From MED-G105 sp039025235 (GTDB lineage: Bacteria > Pseudomonadota > Alphaproteobacteria > Caulobacterales > Parvularculaceae): 64,000 nt of DNA. Below the pieces are notes generated by a model. That model saw only the letters and a program-made list of their open reading frames with translations, was not told the DNA's origin and ran no database searches. This document shows positions 16,069 to 25,407 of the stretch, piece by piece; positions within the stretch are counted from its first letter, which is position 1, and each line of letters starts with the position of its first letter. The DNA is taken from positions 62,001 to 126,000 of the forward strand of contig JBCCOS010000011.1 of the NCBI GenBank assembly GCA_039025235.1, written 5' to 3'. The position numbers and the translations under genes were made by a program.

Positions 16069-18441
16069 ATGAGCGTCAAATTACGACTAGCATTAATCGC
16101 AGGGATACCATTATTTTTTCTAATTGCGTCAGCAGGTCTTGCCATTTCCAATGCGTTTTTTACGCTCGGTAACGCGCGATCGGCAAAGACGGCTGTCGAT
16201 AATGCACAAGTTTCAAGCAGTTTGATTGCTGAACTTCAGCGGGAGCGCGGCATATCTGCTGCATTCCTAAGTGCCAATGGGAAACAATTTGGTCAAAAAG
16301 TCGCAGCTCAACGCCGTGCTACAGATAAAGCACTTTCCACATTTAACGCCGCTTTTGTTCGGGAGGATAGTGACGCCATCCGGACCGCAAAAAACTCGCT
16401 GGAAACTCTAGAGAGTATCCGAGCCGATGTAGATCGTCTTAATACTGACCTAACAACCGAAACGCGCGTCTATAAAGAAATGGTCGATGCGCAGTTGGCG
16501 CTTATTGCAGGCAAAATGGCGATTTTGATCGAAGGTGGTTTTGGTGATGAGCCAATGGCGTATGTTGCAATCCTTCGGACGAAAGAAATGTCCGGGCTTG
16601 AAAGATCAATGGGCGCAACTGGCTTCGCGGCAGGATACTTTACGCCCGACGTTTACAAACAGTTTCTTGAATTCCGTGGTGCGCAAACTGCATCTCTAGC
16701 CCCGGTACTAAAGTTGATGCCCCCAGCTCAGGCGGTCGAAGCAGAATCCTTGCTTCGTGGTTCCAGGTCGCGTGACATTTTGAAATTTCGTCGTATTGCT
16801 GACACGGCGGGTCCGAATGTGTCGGTGCCAGAAGGTCAAGGGCAAGCGTGGTTTGATACAGCTTCGGCCCGTATCGATGGGTTTACCGAGGTTGAAACGC
16901 AGATCGCAGACGTACTTACTGCACGTGCAGATGAATTCTCAAACGCAGCTTTTATGAAGCTCATAGGCACATCGTTGCTGATGGCATTGATACTCGTTTC
17001 AACAGGACTTTTTGCTTTTGTTACGGCTACTCAACTGAGCGGCGTGATGAATTCTTTGGCTTCTGGGCTTGATCAGTTAGCGGAGGGAAAACTGGAAGCA
17101 AAGGTTGTTGGCGTTAAACGAAAAGATGAGCTTGGTGTGATGGCGCGTGCCTTTAAGAAGCTTCGGACAGAGCTTGCAGATGCCGAAGAACAACGCACAA
17201 AGCGGGCAAATGCGCTTGAGCTCGTTATATCAAGCCTTGGAACAGGTCTTTCAGAAATCTCTGAAGGAAATTTCTCTAATGAAATTGATGCAGATTTCTC
17301 GGAAGAGTACACGACCCTCAAGGATAATTTCAATACGGCCCTCCTCAAGATGCAGCAGGCTGACGCATCCACTCAAGAAATGAAGGCTGCGCAAGACTTT
17401 GTGGTATACCAACTAGAGCAAGCCCTGAATGCCCTTTCAGATGGAGATCTATCAGTACGTTTGACCGATCCGTTCGAGACGTCGTACGAAAAGTTGAGAA
17501 ATGACTTCAACGCCGCAATCGAAAAACTAATGTCTACGATGACAACAGTCGATATAACCGGTGATGAAATAAAGAATGGTGCAACTGATGTAAGCCGAGC
17601 GGCAGACGACTTATCGCATCGTACTGAAAGACAGGCTGCGACGTTGGAGCAGACTACCGCTGCAATAACGGAAATCACGGCAACTGTTACGCAAAGCGCG
17701 GGAAGTGCTCAGAACGTCCATCAAATTGTAAGCGAAACGAAGGTGCACGCTGAGAAGGGAAGTGAAATTGTCGTCAATGCGGTGGGGGCGATGGGACGCA
17801 TTGAATCCTCCTCGAACGAAATCGCCTCCATTATTAACGTGATCGATGATATTGCGTTTCAAACCAATCTGCTTGCGTTGAACGCCGGTGTTGAGGCTGC
17901 AAGGGCAGGGGATGCCGGAAAAGGTTTTGCTGTTGTTGCCCAGGAAGTTCGAAGCCTCGCACAGAGGTGTACGGATGCGGCGAAAGAGATCAAGCAATTG
18001 ATTGCCTCGAGTGCGAAGAATGTGGCTGAAGGCGTTGATCTTGTTAATACAACCGGTGAGTCTTTACATGATATTGCAGGGCGCATCGAAAAGATCGCAA
18101 GCCTCGCGAGTGAGATTGCTACGTCATCGAATGAACAATCATCAGCGCTGGAAGAAGTTACTAAAGCGGTCAACGAGCTCGATATGGTGACACAGAAAAA
18201 TGCGGCAATGGTCGAAGAGACCACCGCGGCAAGTCATCAAATGCGGCAAACGGCCGTTCGGTTATCGGAGCTGATGTCAAACTTTAAACTTGATGACCGT
18301 GCTCGAACTGAAAATCCAACACAACAAATCGAGAACCCTAAAACGGTTAAAGAACAACAGAAGCTTGTCACTCAACTTATGACGACAAACAGCACAGCTG
18401 TTATTGAAGACGTAAGTGAAGATGAGTGGAAGGACTTTTAG
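16069..18441 (+). CDS. Methyl-accepting chemotaxis protein with NIT sensor domain
   Basis: The 790-residue receptor has TM1 at about residues 7-30, a periplasmic NIT-type (nitrate/nitrite sensing) helical domain at about 48-290 recognisable by LIAELQRERGISAAFLS, and TM2 at about 296-320. One HAMP domain follows and a second HAMP-like segment lies near 440-490. The signalling domain reaches to about 745, with the hairpin tip around IAFQTNLLALNAGVEAARAG. The C terminus is EWKDF after an acidic linker, which fits the xWxxF pentapeptide that tethers the CheR methyltransferase. GGAGGG lies upstream of ATG 16069. No other chemotaxis genes are adjacent. It is followed by a strong terminator. Confidence 0.93.
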   Translation: MSVKLRLALIAGIPLFFLIASAGLAISNAFFTLGNARSAKTAVDNAQVSSSLIAELQRERGISAAFLSANGKQFGQKVAAQRRATDKALSTFNAAFVREDSDAIRTAKNSLETLESIRADVDRLNTDLTTETRVYKEMVDAQLALIAGKMAILIEGGFGDEPMAYVAILRTKEMSGLERSMGATGFAAGYFTPDVYKQFLEFRGAQTASLAPVLKLMPPAQAVEAESLLRGSRSRDILKFRRIADTAGPNVSVPEGQGQAWFDTASARIDGFTEVETQIADVLTARADEFSNAAFMKLIGTSLLMALILVSTGLFAFVTATQLSGVMNSLASGLDQLAEGKLEAKVVGVKRKDELGVMARAFKKLRTELADAEEQRTKRANALELVISSLGTGLSEISEGNFSNEIDADFSEEYTTLKDNFNTALLKMQQADASTQEMKAAQDFVVYQLEQALNALSDGDLSVRLTDPFETSYEKLRNDFNAAIEKLMSTMTTVDITGDEIKNGATDVSRAADDLSHRTERQAATLEQTTAAITEITATVTQSAGSAQNVHQIVSETKVHAEKGSEIVVNAVGAMGRIESSSNEIASIINVIDDIAFQTNLLALNAGVEAARAGDAGKGFAVVAQEVRSLAQRCTDAAKEIKQLIASSAKNVAEGVDLVNTTGESLHDIAGRIEKIASLASEIATSSNEQSSALEEVTKAVNELDMVTQKNAAMVEETTAASHQMRQTAVRLSELMSNFKLDDRARTENPTQQIENPKTVKEQQKLVTQLMTTNSTAVIEDVSEDEWKDF

Positions 18442-18477
18442 TCCGGTCACCGGATACTTGGAATACGATTGAAAAAA

Positions 18478-18509
18478 ACGAGGCTCAAAGCGTTGAGCCT
18501 CGTTTTTTA
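18478..18509 (+). terminator. Rho-independent terminator of the chemoreceptor gene
   Basis: ACGAGGCTCAA (18478-18488) pairs perfectly with TTGAGCCTCGT (18493-18503) across a four-base loop and runs into a T tract. It begins 36 bases after the chemoreceptor stop codon. Confidence 0.92.
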
Positions 18510-18530
18510 TTGTATGCTTTTTACTTTTTG

Positions 18531-18628
18531 TGTCGCCCGTTCAATTGGAATCCAGGCGACGCTTAAAGTCATTGTTTTTACCCGTTTCCGAACGGCCAAC
18601 CGCGCACACTCGGCCTGAAAACGCTTTT
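18531..18628 (+). repeat. RIME-like two-hairpin intergenic repeat, copy 2 (diverged)
   Basis: It has the same architecture as copy 1 but has diverged. GTCGCC (18532-18537) pairs with GGCGAC (18555-18560) around a TTCAATTGGAATC core. The second hairpin has the shared CCAACCGCGCACACT centre between CGTTTCC and GAAAACG arms. It lies just downstream of the chemoreceptor terminator. Confidence 0.7.
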
Positions 18629-18722
18629 ACAGATGAACGCATTCCCTCTATTGAGCTCAGTTATATTTTTGGCGATGATCAGATAGTTGAATTCCTTGAA
18701 CCATTGAATTGAAAGGCATCAA

Positions 18723-19415
18723 ATGTGCGGTCGGTTTTTTAGGGAAAGTGTTTCCTGGGAGGAATACTATACAGGGCTTCGTTTGATTATTCCGGACGAC
18801 GTGCACCCCCCTGAGGCAGCCTATAATATTGCACCGACCCAATTCGTTCCAATAATTCGTCGCCCTACAGAAGATGAATCAGGAACGAACGAAGATTTGG
18901 TTCTTGAACCTGCGCGTTGGGGACTGGTGCCAGGCTGGTGGTCAAAACCTATTAGTGAAATCAAATGGAATACATTTAACGCACGAGCAGAAACAGTTTC
19001 GGATAAACCCTTCTTCCGTGGTGCGTTCCGGCATTCACGATGTCTTGTCCCAATGAGTGGATATTATGAGTGGCAGAAAACTGGTTCCACAGAAAAACAG
19101 CCCTTCGCGATTGCTGTTGGTAATGTTCGTTGGTTTTGTTGTGCGGGACTTTGGTCACGCGCGATGATTGATGGCTCGGAAATAGATACGTTCACGGTGC
19201 TTACAACCATTGCCAACCCTAAGCTTGAGGAGATTCATAGTCGAATGCCCGTCATATTATCGCCTGATACCTATCAAGCTTGGTTAAATGGGACGGGGCA
19301 TGAGAAAGACTTATTTGCGCCATTTCCATTGGAGGCGACTGTTGCCTGGAAGGTTAAACCAGATGTTGGAAATGTCCGTCACCAAGGGGATGCTTTGATT
19401 GAACCAATTGAATAA
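18723..19415 (+). CDS. SRAP-domain protein (YedK/HMCES-like abasic-site shield)
   Basis: The 230-residue product starts MCGRF; once Met is removed, Cys 2 is the residue that links covalently to abasic sites in single-stranded DNA. NARAET, the SGYYEW segment with the conserved Glu, and HSRMPVIL with the conserved His complete the active site. The length matches the family. The role known for the family is to protect abasic sites at replication forks through a thiazolidine DNA-protein crosslink. It is monocistronic; no LexA box was identified upstream. Confidence 0.93.
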   Translation: MCGRFFRESVSWEEYYTGLRLIIPDDVHPPEAAYNIAPTQFVPIIRRPTEDESGTNEDLVLEPARWGLVPGWWSKPISEIKWNTFNARAETVSDKPFFRGAFRHSRCLVPMSGYYEWQKTGSTEKQPFAIAVGNVRWFCCAGLWSRAMIDGSEIDTFTVLTTIANPKLEEIHSRMPVILSPDTYQAWLNGTGHEKDLFAPFPLEATVAWKVKPDVGNVRHQGDALIEPIE

Positions 19416-19810
19416 TTATTGCTGGAGAAATAGCAAAAGCTGTTGAGCCAGAAAAACTGATGGTGGTATATTTTTCAGCAAACAGAAGAAGTATTATTCA
19501 ATCAGAACCGATCGCGAGTGCGATTAAGCTTTGTTCGACGTCAACAAAAATAGTGTAACGACGGCGCCACATGCCAGGGCGTCGGGAAAATAAGAAGTTT
19601 CAAAAGCGATCGCTCAGCAACTCATGGTGATGAACTGCTCAAATAGTCATCCCTAAAAATTGACTGAATGCCTGACGCGTATGGCTTCCTAGGTGCACAT
19701 TTGATTTCAGGTCTAGTACTCGGAAAATGACGACTACCGTGTAAACCGGTCTTTATGTATGCCCACATTTCACCTTATATACCGTCTGTCCAGTCTTATG
19801 GAGATATCGC
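19416..19810. other. Intergenic region, nothing assigned
   Basis: The 395 bases between the SRAP and S33 peptidase genes contain no supportable ORF, repeat or RNA. GGAG seven bases before ATG 19811 is the only clear signal. Confidence 0.5.
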
Positions 19811-20761
19811 ATGAAATTTCGCTTGATTCAGCTTTTGCTGAGCATCGCACTATCTATGACATTCGTTTCAATTGGTCATGCTGAGCTACCAAAAGGAACG
19901 AAAAGCGGATTTATCGAAGTTGAGGGCGGCCCCGTCTGGTATGATATGATGGGGGACGGCAATGGAACACCGCTCATGGTGCTTCATGGTGGGCCTGGTT
20001 ATCATACATGTGGTTTTCAAAGACTCGCGAAGCTTGGTGACGAACGTCGCGTTGTTCGGTATGACCAGTTGGGCTCGGGACGGTCGGGCCGTCCTCGTGA
20101 CACCAGTTTGTGGAACCGCGATCGCTTTGTTCGTGAGTTAACGCGCGTACGAAAAGATTTGGGGCTCGAAGAAGTTCACATTTTGGGGGCGAGTTGGGGC
20201 GCTTCACTTGCAGCATACTATTTTTTGGAAACAGGCGGACCCGGCGTTAAGTCACTAATTTTACAGTCACCGTTAATTTCTACAAAGCGTTGGATTGAAG
20301 ACGCGAATCGTTTGCGCAAAACGCTACCGCAAGATGTGCAGGATGCCTTAACGCGTAACGAAAAAGCTGGAACAATAAATAGCGAAGAATATAAGCGCGC
20401 GTCCGATATTTTTTATGATAACTTTGTTACCAGAGGTGAGGTCGTCGAAGATGTCGGATGTCGCATGGGTTTAGCATTTGATGTTTACGAATACATGTGG
20501 GGGCCGACAGAATTTAATGCGACAGGTACCTTGCTTGACTTTGATATATCAGACCGTTTGAAAGACATAGATGTTCCAACACTCTTCATGACCGGGGAGT
20601 TTGATGAGGCAATGCCAGAAACGGTCAAGGAATACGCGGCTATGGTTCCGAACGCCCGCGTTGAAATTATTAACGGCGTTGCACACTCTATTTTACCTCG
20701 AGTGCCCGATGAGTATCGGGCCATATTGCGAGATTTCTTGGCAAGCGTTGAAAAAGAGTAA
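19811..20761 (+). CDS. Exported alpha/beta hydrolase, proline iminopeptidase-like (S33)
   Basis: The 316-residue product has a signal peptide of about 24 residues ending in GHA. The S33 signature HGGPG is at residues 59-63 (oxyanion region), the nucleophile elbow GASWG at 126-130 (Ser 128), the acid in TGEFDEAMPE and the His in NGVAHSIL. YDQLGSGRSGRP is also characteristic of the family. Relatives remove N-terminal proline or short residues from peptides, and export suggests periplasmic peptide trimming. GGAG precedes ATG 19811. Confidence 0.86.
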   Translation: MKFRLIQLLLSIALSMTFVSIGHAELPKGTKSGFIEVEGGPVWYDMMGDGNGTPLMVLHGGPGYHTCGFQRLAKLGDERRVVRYDQLGSGRSGRPRDTSLWNRDRFVRELTRVRKDLGLEEVHILGASWGASLAAYYFLETGGPGVKSLILQSPLISTKRWIEDANRLRKTLPQDVQDALTRNEKAGTINSEEYKRASDIFYDNFVTRGEVVEDVGCRMGLAFDVYEYMWGPTEFNATGTLLDFDISDRLKDIDVPTLFMTGEFDEAMPETVKEYAAMVPNARVEIINGVAHSILPRVPDEYRAILRDFLASVEKE

Positions 20762-21233
20762 CGTCGAGAGTCTTCGCGCTGGATCCAAGTGAGTATGAAA
20801 ACCACTGCGTTGTGGTCATTAAGGGTGGTCTTCTGTTTATTAAAACAGGTGCCGCCAATCGTTATCTGTTAATGCAATTCGCTGTTTATTCAAAAAAATG
20901 AGAATAATTATCAAAAGCTCTGCGCTGTTAAGAGAAAATGACGAGAAACGCAGTGGGTATCAGTTTTTTGGCATTAAAAAGCTCGAGTATATCATCTTAA
21001 ATAGCCTTAATACTTCGTCTCGCATTAATTAAGTGGTGAGTAAAAGGCAGGGGCGCATAATTAAACTTTCTTGGCGTTGCGAAGAAATAAATTAGACAAT
21101 TGTATATCTTGCCATTCCTAGCGGCTTGAAATAACCAAGCGGTAGATCGCGCTGGGTTGCCTCGTGCGTTGCAACCGGCAATACGCGCGCATTAGCCTTT
21201 TTCCAATTATTAACTATGTCGCGCGGGAATGTC
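20762..21233. other. Long acnB leader region
   Basis: This 472-base gap has no convincing ORF. It holds the iron box at 20899-20913. A possible promoter with TTGCGA near 21075 and TGTATA near 21099 is weak. The distance from the iron box to acnB leaves room for a small RNA, but no clear terminator was found within the gap. Confidence 0.4.
20899..20913. promoter_or_regulatory. Fur-like iron box in the acnB leader
   Basis: TGAGAATAATTATCA differs at one position from the 7-1-7 Fur box TGATAATNATTATCA and also satisfies TGA-N9-TCA. It lies 138 bases after the S33 peptidase stop and 321 bases before the preferred acnB start. Iron control of an iron-sulfur enzyme is biologically sensible. Confidence 0.55.
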
Positions 21234-24026
21234 ATGAGTTTGTACAAAGACTATCTTAAAGAAATTGATGATCGAAAAGAACGTGGTTTAAACCCAAAAC
21301 CGATCGACAACGGAGATCTGGTTGTCGAACTCGTATCACTGATTAAAGATCAAAATAGTCCGCATAGGAAGGAAGCGCTAGAGTATTTCATTTATAATAC
21401 GCTACCTGGAACCACGAGTGCAGCAGCGGAAAAGGCTGAATTTCTGAAGTCAATCATCTTGGGGGCGGATGATGTCCCTGAAATTACGGTCGATTTTGCG
21501 TTCGAGCTTCTTTCTCATATGAAGGGCGGGCCATCAGTAAAGGTATTACTTGATTTGGCACTTGGTGACGATCTAGAAATCGCAACAAAAGCCGCCGCAG
21601 TTTTGAAAACACAAGTTTTTCTTTATGAGGCTGACACAGATCGCCTTGCTGCTGCCTACGCAAATGGTAATGAGATCGCCAAGAACCTTTTACAAAGCTA
21701 CGCTCAGGCGGAATTCTACACTAAGCTTCCAGACATAGCTGACGAAATAAAAGTCGTGACATACATCGCTGCGATCGGTGATGTGTCGACTGATTTACTG
21801 TCTCCGGGAAACCAGGCGCACTCACGTTCTGACCGTGAGTTGCACGGTAAATGTATGATTTCCGAAGACGCACAGCTGGAAATTCAAGAGCTACAAAAGC
21901 AACACCCCGATAAGCAAATCATGCTCGTTGCTGAAAAAGGAACTATGGGTGTTGGTTCCTCCCGGATGTCGGGGGTGAATAATGTCGCCCTTTGGACCGG
22001 TAAACCAGCCAGTCGCTATGTGCCATTCGTCAATATCGCGCCGGTCGTTGCTGGAACCAATGGAATATCTCCAATCTTTTTAACAACGGTTGGTGTGACC
22101 GGCGGTATAGGGATCGATCTTAAAAATTGGGTCAAAAAACTCGATGCCGATGGCAATCCGGTGCTGGACGAAAATGAAGATCCTGTATTAGAGCAGACCT
22201 ATTCGGTCGACAGTGGCACGGTTTTGATAATCAATACAAAGACGAAGAAACTTTATGATGAAAGCGGCAAGGTAGAACTTGCTGATATTTCATCTGCGTT
22301 GACGCCTCAAAAAGTCGAATTCATTAAGGCTGGTGGTTCATACGCTATTGTCTTTGGGAAGAAGCTTCAAAACTTCGCGGCTCAGACGCTTGGTGTTGAT
22401 GTACCAACTGTATTCGCGTCGTCAAAAGAAATTTCCTATCAAGGGCAGGGTCTAACGGCGGTCGAGAAAATCTTTAACAGGAATGCCGTGGGGGTCGCAG
22501 ACGGAACGATATTGCACGCTGGTTCTGATGTTCGAGTGAAGGTTAATATTGTCGGTTCGCAAGACACGACTGGTTTGATGACCTCGCAAGAGCTTGAGGC
22601 GATGGCAGCAACGGTGATTTCTCCGACCGTCGACGGAGCCTATCAGTCGGGCTGCCATACGGCATCCGTGTGGGATCTAAAGGCGCAAGTGAACATTCCA
22701 AAGCTGATGAGCTTCATGAATAAATTTGGTCTGATAACCGCGCGAGATCCGAAAGGCCAATATCATCCCTTAACGGATGTCATCCATAAAGTACTCAACG
22801 ATATCACCGTTGATGATTGGGCGGTGATAATTGGTGGTGATTCCCATACCCGTATGTCCAAGGGAGTCGCTTTCGGAGCGGACTCGGGCACCGTTGCATT
22901 GGCTCTTGCTACGGGTGAAGCAACAATGCCGATTCCTGAGTCGGTAAAAGTGACATTCAAAGGGACCTTGCGAGATCATATGGATTTTCGTGATGTGGTC
23001 CACGCAACTCAAGCGCAAATGCTCAAAAAGTTTGGTGACAATGTATTTCAAGGGCGTGTTATTGAAGTTCACATTGGTACACTGATGGCCGACCAAGCAT
23101 TCACATTTACTGACTGGTCGGCTGAAATGAAAGCCAAGGCAGCAATTTGCATCTCGGAGGATGACACACTGATTAAGTCCCTCGAGTTAGCGAAAAGCCG
23201 TATTCAAATCATGATCGACAAGGGCATGGATAATAGAGCACGTACCCTCCAGGGATTGATCGACAAAGCCGAAACACGCATCAAGGAAATTAAGTCAGGC
23301 GAAAAACCAGCATTGTCACCAGACGAGAATGCGAAGTATTTTGCTGAGTTTGTTGTTGATCTAGACCAGATCGTTGAGCCTATGATTGCCGATCCAGATG
23401 TCAATAATCAGGACGTATCTAAACGATATACCCACGATACCATTCGCCCAATCTCTTACTATAATGCTGAGAAGAAGGTTGATCTTGGTTTTGTTGGCTC
23501 ATGTATGGTCCATAAAGGCGATATGAAAATTGTGTCGCAAATGCTGAGAAATCTTGAGAAAAAGGACGGCAAGGTTGAATTTAATGCACCGCTTGTCGTG
23601 GCCTCGCCCACTTATAATATCATTGATGAACTGAAGGATGAAGGAGACTGGAGTATCCTTCAGAAGTATTCTGGATTTGAGTTTGATGATGACGCGCCAA
23701 AAGATGCGGCACGCGTTGAATATGAAAATATTCTGTATCTGGAACGACCAGGATGCAATCTTTGTATGGGTAATCAAGAGAAAGCAGAGAGAGGTGATAC
23801 GGTCCTGGCGACGTCGACGCGCCTTTTTAAGGGTCGAGTTGTAGAAGACTCAGACGAGAAGAAAGGGGAATCCCTTCTAGCCTCAACGCCTGTGGTCGTT
23901 CTTTCAGCGATTTTAGGCCGGACACCAAGTATCGACGAATACAAAGCAGCAGTCGAGGGAATTAACCTCACCAAGTTCGCTCCACCTCTTCAAAAACCAC
24001 TCGATGCGAAGTCAGTTCACTATTAA
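21234..24026 (+). CDS. acnB: Aconitate hydratase B (bifunctional 2-methylisocitrate dehydratase)
   Basis: This enzyme interconverts citrate and isocitrate in the TCA cycle. The product has 930 residues, longer than the roughly 865 of E. coli AcnB. The AcnB-specific N-terminal HEAT-like domain (YNTLPGTTSAAAEKAEFL, FELLSHMKGG) precedes the swivel and core domains. The 4Fe-4S ligands are Cys 757 in GSCMVHKG and Cys 841/Cys 844 in PGCNLCMG. LSPGNQAHSRSDRELHGK and IGGDSHTRMSKG are conserved substrate-site segments. An in-frame ATG at 21216 exists, but 21234 gives MSLYKDYLKEI, the usual AcnB start. From memory, the N-terminal region looks more like Bacteroidota AcnB than the gammaproteobacterial form. 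Confidence 0.95.
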   Translation: MSLYKDYLKEIDDRKERGLNPKPIDNGDLVVELVSLIKDQNSPHRKEALEYFIYNTLPGTTSAAAEKAEFLKSIILGADDVPEITVDFAFELLSHMKGGPSVKVLLDLALGDDLEIATKAAAVLKTQVFLYEADTDRLAAAYANGNEIAKNLLQSYAQAEFYTKLPDIADEIKVVTYIAAIGDVSTDLLSPGNQAHSRSDRELHGKCMISEDAQLEIQELQKQHPDKQIMLVAEKGTMGVGSSRMSGVNNVALWTGKPASRYVPFVNIAPVVAGTNGISPIFLTTVGVTGGIGIDLKNWVKKLDADGNPVLDENEDPVLEQTYSVDSGTVLIINTKTKKLYDESGKVELADISSALTPQKVEFIKAGGSYAIVFGKKLQNFAAQTLGVDVPTVFASSKEISYQGQGLTAVEKIFNRNAVGVADGTILHAGSDVRVKVNIVGSQDTTGLMTSQELEAMAATVISPTVDGAYQSGCHTASVWDLKAQVNIPKLMSFMNKFGLITARDPKGQYHPLTDVIHKVLNDITVDDWAVIIGGDSHTRMSKGVAFGADSGTVALALATGEATMPIPESVKVTFKGTLRDHMDFRDVVHATQAQMLKKFGDNVFQGRVIEVHIGTLMADQAFTFTDWSAEMKAKAAICISEDDTLIKSLELAKSRIQIMIDKGMDNRARTLQGLIDKAETRIKEIKSGEKPALSPDENAKYFAEFVVDLDQIVEPMIADPDVNNQDVSKRYTHDTIRPISYYNAEKKVDLGFVGSCMVHKGDMKIVSQMLRNLEKKDGKVEFNAPLVVASPTYNIIDELKDEGDWSILQKYSGFEFDDDAPKDAARVEYENILYLERPGCNLCMGNQEKAERGDTVLATSTRLFKGRVVEDSDEKKGESLLASTPVVVLSAILGRTPSIDEYKAAVEGINLTKFAPPLQKPLDAKSVHY

Positions 24027-24096
24027 CTCTATGCCGGTAGATTATAACGCTTTTGCAACAGTACTTTTCTGCATGGTCATGCGGTTTATTGACACC

Positions 24097-24253
24097 TAAA
24101 GCGTTGCCACTTCAATTGGGCTCGGGGCGAGGCATTAAAGCGGTTCCAGGCCAAGTGTGCGTGTTTGGCCGCCCGTTTGGGTATTGGCGGAAACGCATAA
24201 AAACAAAGACTTAAAGCGTCGTCGCGATTCCATTTGAAGTGGCGATGCTTTAG
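24097..24253 (-). repeat. RIME-like repeat, copy 3, compound
   Basis: This copy carries three hairpin parts. A plus-oriented first hairpin (24097-24140, TAAAGCGTTG to CATTAAAG) is joined to a minus-oriented pair: a middle hairpin with GCGTGTTTGGCC and GCGGAAACGC, and a last one from AAAGCGTCGTCGC to GCGATGCTTTAG. The GGAAACGCATAAAAACAAAG stretch is very close to the Rhizobiales repeat linker as I remember it. It lies 70 bases after acnB. Confidence 0.75.
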
Positions 24254-24333
24254 AATCTGGTTTCATCGTCGTTGGGTAGAAATCCAGAAACGGTCAAGTT
24301 TCAAGTAAATCGGATTAAAGGATATTAGCACCG

Positions 24334-25110
24334 ATGTCGGACCTTGTGGCTATTGTAGGAAAGATGGAGAGTCTTCTCCCTCCGCGAACTGACGAGGTAC
24401 AGAATGCCTTGGCGCCTTCTGGTATTTTACGAGCTGGAATAAATCTCAGTAACTTTTTGCTGGTTACTGGTAAAACACCGGCGGGTGCTCCGGATGGCGT
24501 TTCCCCTGGAATGGCGAAGGCGCTTGGTCGCATTCTCAATTGTGATGTCGAGTATGTTTGTTTTGACTCGCCTGGTGCTGTGGCCGATGCAGCAGCACAA
24601 GAGCGTTGGGATATCGGAAATATCGGTGCCGATCCAGCGAGAGCAGAATTTATTACGTTTACGGATGCTTATTGTGAAATTGAAAGCACATGTCTTGTCC
24701 CTAAAGGCTCACCAATTAAATCATTTAATGACGTTGACAAGCCAGGCATAACGATCGCTACAAAACAAAGAGCGGCATATACGCTATGGTTAGAACGGAG
24801 CATCAAGCATGCTGAGCTAAAGCAATTTCAATCAATCGATGCTTCTTTTGACGCCTTTGTCGAACAAAAACTTGATGTTTTAGCCGGATTAAAACCGCGG
24901 CTGCTCGATGATTCAGCTCGGCTTCAAGGTTCCACAATCATTTCCGGAAAATTTACTTCAGTACAGCAGGCAATTGGCACGCTACGAAAGCGAGACATGA
25001 CTGGAGCAGCGTTTTTACAAAAATTTGTGAAAGCAGCCAAAATTGCGGGTCTTGTTCAATGCTTGATTGACACACATGGTGTAACCGGCAAACTCTCTGT
25101 TGCTTCTTGA
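24334..25110 (+). CDS. Family 3 solute-binding-like protein without signal peptide
   Basis: The 258-residue product matches the fold pattern of amino-acid-binding proteins of ABC transporters: GILRAGINLSNFLL, the GVSPGMAKALGRIL element, RWDIGNIGADPARAEFITFTDAY and the cross-over strand DVLAGLKPRLL. It begins MSDLVAIVGKMESL with no hydrophobic leader or lipobox, and there is no permease or ATPase gene nearby. It may therefore be a cytoplasmic ligand-binding protein, or the true start with a signal sequence may have been lost. No upstream in-frame extension encoding a signal is visible. It is flanked on both sides by RIME-like repeats. Confidence 0.7.
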   Translation: MSDLVAIVGKMESLLPPRTDEVQNALAPSGILRAGINLSNFLLVTGKTPAGAPDGVSPGMAKALGRILNCDVEYVCFDSPGAVADAAAQERWDIGNIGADPARAEFITFTDAYCEIESTCLVPKGSPIKSFNDVDKPGITIATKQRAAYTLWLERSIKHAELKQFQSIDASFDAFVEQKLDVLAGLKPRLLDDSARLQGSTIISGKFTSVQQAIGTLRKRDMTGAAFLQKFVKAAKIAGLVQCLIDTHGVTGKLSVAS

Positions 25111-25164
25111 CGCTTAACTTAAAGTCTTATTAACGTCAGCTAACAAATGATTTACGAAAAACAT

Positions 25165-25267
25165 AAAGCATTTCCAAGTAAGGTGTGTGCGGTTGGCGTT
25201 AAGGAAATGCGTAAAATCAACAACTTAAAGCGCCCTTCTGATTCCAATTGAAACGGAGGCGCTTTAG
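25165..25267 (-). repeat. RIME-like two-hairpin intergenic repeat, copy 4 (inverted)
   Basis: It reads as the reverse complement of copies 1 and 5: GCATTTCC to GGAAATGC first, then AAAGCGCCC through TTCCAATTGAAA to GGAGGCGCTTT. It lies 55 bases after the solute-binding gene. Confidence 0.85.
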
Positions 25268-25407
25268 TCCGTCAATTTTATTGGACAGATTTATTTACGT
25301 CTTCTTGTTTGGGCGCGTGAGAGTTGAGCCCTAATGCGATCTAAGTCCCCGCTTTTAGATAGTTTTTACGAGCTTTTGTTAACCTAAAGACGTATTAGGT
25401 GGCAAGT

